From contig JAJUFW010000073.1 of assembly GCA_029263555.1 (NCBI GenBank), positions 1 through 9,455 on the forward strand: a stretch of 9,455 nt of DNA, in the 5' to 3' direction. Source of the stretch: Alphaproteobacteria bacterium. GTDB lineage: Bacteria; Pseudomonadota; Alphaproteobacteria; DSM-16000; Inquilinaceae. Of this stretch, positions 6,734 to 9,455 are shown in pieces. A program made the position numbers and the translations under genes. Every line of letters starts with the position of its first letter. The first letter of the stretch is position 1. The notes beneath the pieces are model-generated. The model searched no databases and was not told the DNA's origin. It saw only the letters and a program-made list of their open reading frames with translations.

Positions 6734-7582
6734 CTAGTCGCGAGACCGGACGGAAAGGCGTTCGTCGAGGGATTTCAGCTCCGCCCTGATGGCCTCAAGC
6801 TGGTCGGCGATGGCCCGCAGTTCCCCCGCCTCCACGGCAGCAGCCTCCGCGGCGGCTTCCTCGACCCCGCTCCGGTGCAGCTGCTGCATCGAGTCCACGA
6901 TGATCGCGACGAACAGGTTCAGCACGGCGAAGGTGGCGACCAGGATATAGGCGAGGAAGAAGAGGATCGACCAGGGTTGGACGTCCATGACCGGCTTGAC
7001 GATCTCGGCCGACCAGCCGTCCAGGGTCATCAGCTGGAAAAGCGTGAAAAGCGACATCCCCAGCGAACCGAACCGATCCGGGAACTCGCCGCCGAACAGA
7101 TGCGTCGCCATCACGGCGCTGACATAGAGCATGAGGGCAAGCACGGCCGCGATCGCCCCGATGCCCGGCAGCGACGCGACGAGCGCAGCGATCACGGCCC
7201 GCATCTGCGGAACCGCGTTGATGAGGCGGAAGGCGCGCAGAACTCTCAGCGCGCGGGCGACGGTGAGCGGTCCCGCATTGGGCACGAGCGAGACCGCCAC
7301 CACCGCGAAATCGAATAGGTTCCAGCCGCTCCGGAAGAAGGCGGTGCGGTACGCGACCAGGCGCAGCACAATCTCGGCGATGAAGAATGCCAGGAAGATG
7401 CGGTCGAGCGCCTCGAGCGCCGGCCCTGCGACGGTCCGGACGGAGACCATCGTATCCAGCCCCAGGGCGACTGCATTGATCAGGATCGCGCCGATGACGA
7501 CCCGCTGGAACACTGGATTTTCGACGACGGCGCGGGCGCCCGCGGAAACGGACCGGGGGCGGGAGGAAGAAAGATCGGCCAC
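6734..7582 (-). CDS. Voltage-gated cation channel, NaChBac-type single-domain subunit
   Basis: A 282-residue subunit with the six-segment plan of bacterial voltage-gated channels, which assemble as tetramers. S1 is about 25-44, S2 58-78, S3 88-102 (with Asp91), and S4 106-121 with gating arginines 110, 113, 116 and 119 at every third residue. S5 is about 130-158, the pore helix 171-186, the filter T186-L-D-G-W-S191, and S6 203-231. A C-terminal Glu/Ala-rich coiled coil (about 235-276) fits the family's tetramerisation helix. NaChBac has TLESWAS at the filter; here the acidic residue is Asp and the next position is Gly, which may favour calcium. The start is GTG, with GGAG six bases upstream on the minus strand. 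That ribosome-binding site lies inside a tRNA-3'-end-like block. The gene converges with the histidine kinase (84-base gap) and diverges from the sensor genes. Ion selectivity has to be measured. Confidence 0.9.
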   Translation of the reverse strand: MADLSSSRPRSVSAGARAVVENPVFQRVVIGAILINAVALGLDTMVSVRTVAGPALEALDRIFLAFFIAEIVLRLVAYRTAFFRSGWNLFDFAVVAVSLVPNAGPLTVARALRVLRAFRLINAVPQMRAVIAALVASLPGIGAIAAVLALMLYVSAVMATHLFGGEFPDRFGSLGMSLFTLFQLMTLDGWSAEIVKPVMDVQPWSILFFLAYILVATFAVLNLFVAIIVDSMQQLHRSGVEEAAAEAAAVEAGELRAIADQLEAIRAELKSLDERLSVRSRD

Positions 7583-7583
7583 T

Positions 7584-7608
7584 TGGCGCTCCGACGGGGA
7601 CTCGAACC
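7584..7608 (-). other. tRNA 3'-end-like block, candidate attachment site remnant
   Basis: Read on the minus strand, 25 bases match the layout of a tRNA from position 52 to the terminal CCA. GG is followed by the T-loop TTCGAGT, CCCCG as the 3' half of the T stem (61-65), TCGGAGC as the 3' acceptor strand (66-72), discriminator G, then CCA. The invariant bases G53, T54, T55, C56, A58 and C61 are all present at the right spacing. Upstream sequence does not complete a tRNA: the 5' half of the T stem mismatches and no GCTCCGA acceptor strand exists within the next 90 bases. Tyrosine integrases commonly leave such T-loop-to-CCA fragments at one edge of an integrated element. Chance resemblance is not excluded. 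The channel's Shine-Dalgarno (GGAG) falls in the acceptor strand. Confidence 0.5.
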
Positions 7609-7771
7609 GGAATGGGAAGCGAAGCTCCCGGAACGAAATAAAGAAAAAGTGAAGTCCGGTCGGTCAGGCCAAGCCGGAATGCGGGCTTGTCGCCGCTTCG
7701 GAAATCATCAGCCTGGAACTCCGCTTCCGATGCCATGGGCAAGGACAACCGGCACCCTTCGCGTCGGTCGG

Positions 7772-7818
7772 GCCATTTTTAGCTTAAACTCTTGATTAAT
7801 GCTTCAACTTATAAGATG
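7772..7818. promoter_or_regulatory. AT-rich promoter-like block between divergent genes
   Basis: This 47-base stretch is far richer in A and T than anything else in the window and contains TTGATT (7792-7797), TTAAAC, and the palindrome CTTATAAG (7808-7815), whose TATAAG resembles a -10 box. No pair of -35 and -10 hexamers has ideal spacing in either direction. I therefore call it only the probable promoter region for the sensor genes, and possibly for the channel gene on the other strand. Confidence 0.35.
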
Positions 7819-7920
7819 AGTCGCGATCGGTTGGTCGAAGCACGTCCGCGCAGCTTTCGGCGACGTCCGCCGATCGCAGTCCCGAATCCGCCATGAGCAA
7901 GATCACCGCAAACGGAGCAC

Positions 7921-8697
7921 ATGGTGCTGACGTCTCTTCGAATGAGGATGTTTGCGATCCTGCTCGCACCCATCGGGCTTAGCGTCATACTCTTCTGCGC
8001 GATCGCTTTCAATATTCTGCAGGCGAACTACACCACCCTGGTCGCCGACCGGCTGTCGGCGGTAGCCCATGACATCCGGGACGTGCTCGAAGGCAGCCTC
8101 AATCTCGGCCTGCCGCTGACCGCAGTCCAGGAGACGCAGGCGCTGATCGAACGCGAGCGCGCCCGGAATCTCGGGATCTCGTCGATCGTCGTCTTCGGTG
8201 AGGGCGGCCGCGGGCTGTTCAGCACCGATCCCCAGATCGTCGGCGACCAGATACCCGGCGACTGGCTGCCCGAACGGGGGCTGGAAACCCAGCCCTGGAT
8301 CCGCTTCCGGAACGACGAGGTCGTGATCGGCGCGCCGATCGTCAACAGCTTCCAGCAGCCCGTCGGCGGCGTCCTGATCCGGGTGGCCCGCGCCTATTTC
8401 AGCTTCCGCAAGGTCGAAGCCTTCAAGCCGGTCGCCGCCGTGGCCGGCATCTTCACTCTGCTTGCGGCAGGTGCCGCCTTCGTGACGGCGGGCCTCCTCA
8501 CCCGCGACCTTCGCGAGCATCTGGACGCCACGGCCCGCGGCGTCGAACGGCTGCGCGCAGCCGAAACCCAGGAAGAGATCGAGCGGTCCGTCGAGACGTC
8601 TCCCGCGCTGAAGCCATTCGGCGAAGCCGTCGGGCGCACGGTAGGCCTCCTGCGGGAGGCCAGCCGTACCGTGACCCATCTCGACGAAACCGCCTGA
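7921..8697 (+). CDS. Membrane sensor-like protein without output domain
   Basis: A 258-residue inner-membrane protein of unrecognised family. It has a short basic N-terminus, membrane segment 1 (about 8-33), a periplasmic domain of about 130 residues (34-165), membrane segment 2 (about 169-193), and a cytoplasmic tail of 65 residues. The tail resembles a degenerate HAMP or signalling helix (DLREHLDATARGVERLRAAETQEEIE). The periplasmic part contains a long helix then LNLGLPLTAVQ...LIERE and ISSIVVFGEGG, a Cache/PAS-like layout that recurs in the next gene. There is no kinase, cyclase or chemoreceptor output domain, so it probably acts through a partner. The next gene starts seven bases after its stop, so the two form an operon. 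GGAG at 7914-7917 is only three bases from the ATG. The adjacent in-frame GTG at 7924 has a better spacing of six and may be the true start. Confidence 0.8.
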   Translation: MVLTSLRMRMFAILLAPIGLSVILFCAIAFNILQANYTTLVADRLSAVAHDIRDVLEGSLNLGLPLTAVQETQALIERERARNLGISSIVVFGEGGRGLFSTDPQIVGDQIPGDWLPERGLETQPWIRFRNDEVVIGAPIVNSFQQPVGGVLIRVARAYFSFRKVEAFKPVAAVAGIFTLLAAGAAFVTAGLLTRDLREHLDATARGVERLRAAETQEEIERSVETSPALKPFGEAVGRTVGLLREASRTVTHLDETA

Positions 8698-8704
8698 CCT
8701 CGCG

Positions 8705-9455
8705 ATGCTGAGCTTTCTGCCCCGAGGCCTGACCAGACGGCTCGCCATTGCGGCGATCGGGCTCATAGTCATTCCCTGGCTTGCCGTCTTCGTCGCGACC
8801 CTGGGCGCCACCCGAACCAGCCTCGGCCCGGAAGTCACGCGCAAGACCGAAACGGAGGGGCGCTATCTGGCCTTCCAGGTCGAGCGCGCGCTGGCGTTCG
8901 GCATTCCTCTCGCCGAGTTGTACGGGATGGACGAGCTTCTCGACGCCACCCTCGCCGAGAACGCTCACATCCTCTACGTCCACGTCCTGGATCCGGACGG
9001 CCGGATCGTCCATTCCCGGGTAGCAGCACGGAACGGCGCCGCGAACGGGGCGGATCACTACACCCCCACCGTCGTGCTGGAGCTGGAGAATCAGGGCGCG
9101 CCCGCGGGCCGGATCGTCCTCGGCCAGGACATGGCCGCCCATATGGAACTATATGCGGGCGTCCATTGGGACCTCGCCCTCGCGCTCGTCATTTCGCTGG
9201 TCCTGGGCGTCGAGGTCCTGCGCTTTCTCGCCGGTGCCTTCGTCGTGGCGCCGCTTCGGCTGGCCGAGACGCTGACCGGCCGGATCGCCGACGGCGACTT
9301 CACGGCCGTCGCGGCCGACCAGAGCGGCGGCGAGATCGGCCGGCTTCTGTCATCGCTGAACCGCCTGATCCGGCGCATCAATCGTCGCTACGAGGAACTG
9401 CTGGCCTATGCGGAGGATGTCCGCCATGCCGTCTTCGAACGGCAGGCGGCAGAGG
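8705..9455 (+). CDS. Membrane sensor protein with HAMP domain, 3' end outside the window
   Basis: An open frame of at least 250 codons runs from ATG 8705 through the end of the window without a stop, so the gene is partial at its 3' end. It has membrane segment 1 (about 11-34), a periplasmic domain (35-155) with LAFGIPLAEL...LLDATLAE and ILYVHVLDPDGRIVHS, and membrane segment 2 (about 156-180). A HAMP domain follows (about 181-230: VAPLRLAETLTGRIADGDF, then GEIGRLLSSLNRLIRRIN), and then a helical linker. The output domain lies beyond 9455 and could be a kinase, cyclase, phosphatase or transporter-like module. The periplasmic domain is recognisably related to that of the preceding gene, from which it is separated by seven bases. 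No Shine-Dalgarno is seen before the ATG, so coupled translation is likely. Confidence 0.85.
   Translation, partial: MLSFLPRGLTRRLAIAAIGLIVIPWLAVFVATLGATRTSLGPEVTRKTETEGRYLAFQVERALAFGIPLAELYGMDELLDATLAENAHILYVHVLDPDGRIVHSRVAARNGAANGADHYTPTVVLELENQGAPAGRIVLGQDMAAHMELYAGVHWDLALALVISLVLGVEVLRFLAGAFVVAPLRLAETLTGRIADGDFTAVAADQSGGEIGRLLSSLNRLIRRINRRYEELLAYAEDVRHAVFERQAAE

Larger units (their letters stand above)
7583..7920. other. Divergent intergenic region, 338 bases
   Basis: This gap separates the channel gene (minus) from the paired sensor genes (plus). From left to right it holds the tRNA-3'-end-like block (7584-7608), a purine-rich run around 7634-7654, and GC-rich unassigned DNA to about 7770. 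A distinctly AT-rich block (7772-7818) follows, then about 100 bases of leader to the sensor start. No convincing gene is seen in it. Confidence 0.8.

Noticed and set aside
7584..7660. A complete tRNA gene on the minus strand
   Set aside because: Only positions 52-76 are present. The T stem does not close and no D arm, anticodon arm or 5' acceptor strand can be found upstream.
7792..7807. TTGATTAATGCTTCAA considered as a second FNR-type box
   Set aside because: The right half is TTCAA, not ATCAA, and the spacer is six bases instead of four.
7893..7982. Small open frame of 29 codons overlapping the start of the first sensor gene
   Set aside because: No Shine-Dalgarno, no recognisable features, and it overlaps the real gene in another frame.

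Overview
The window is about two-thirds G+C by eye, densely coding, and has strong GC3 bias. The protein families and wording of several proteins resemble alphaproteobacteria of the Rhodospirillales type (Azospirillum/Skermanella-like). That placement is an inference from composition and remembered family resemblance, not from a search. I see no phage genes, no insertion sequence, no CRISPR array, no rRNA and no complete tRNA.

Layout. (1) Positions 48-1686 hold a YCII/DGPF-domain protein followed one base later by an ECF42-type RNA polymerase sigma factor with a long C-terminal TPR-like extension. A DUF899 thioredoxin-fold protein follows (1775-2542), ending in a strong GC hairpin (2555-2584). 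The three genes look like one ECF sigma factor regulon module. The gap before the DUF899 gene holds an ECF-like promoter candidate and a perfect 10-bp inverted repeat whose right arm contains the Shine-Dalgarno sequence. (2) Positions 2603-3821 hold a perfect FNR/FixK-type box with a -10-like hexamer at class II spacing, then a zinc-dependent NAD-type alcohol dehydrogenase. This suggests a gene induced at low oxygen. (3) Positions 3990-5036 hold an arginase/agmatinase-family hydrolase with all metal ligands. (4) Positions 5219-6649 hold an orphan membrane histidine kinase with about seven N-terminal membrane segments, convergent with the next gene. (5) Positions 6734-7582 (minus strand) hold a single-domain voltage-gated cation channel of the NaChBac family with an unusual TLDGWS selectivity filter. 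Its ribosome-binding site lies inside a 25-nt block that looks exactly like the 3' end of a tRNA gene. (6) Positions 7583-7920 are a divergent intergenic region with an AT-rich promoter-like block. (7) Positions 7921-9455 hold two tandem membrane sensor proteins with related periplasmic domains. The first has no output domain. The second has a HAMP domain and runs off the end of the window.

Working together: the window reads as an accessory set of sensing and stress-response genes, namely an ECF sigma factor, an oxygen-responsive dehydrogenase, an orphan kinase, an ion channel and paired sensors. The signals I consider most worth checking are the channel filter, the tRNA-3'-end-like block at the channel start, the FNR promoter, the inverted repeat over the DUF899 ribosome-binding site, and the paired sensor genes.
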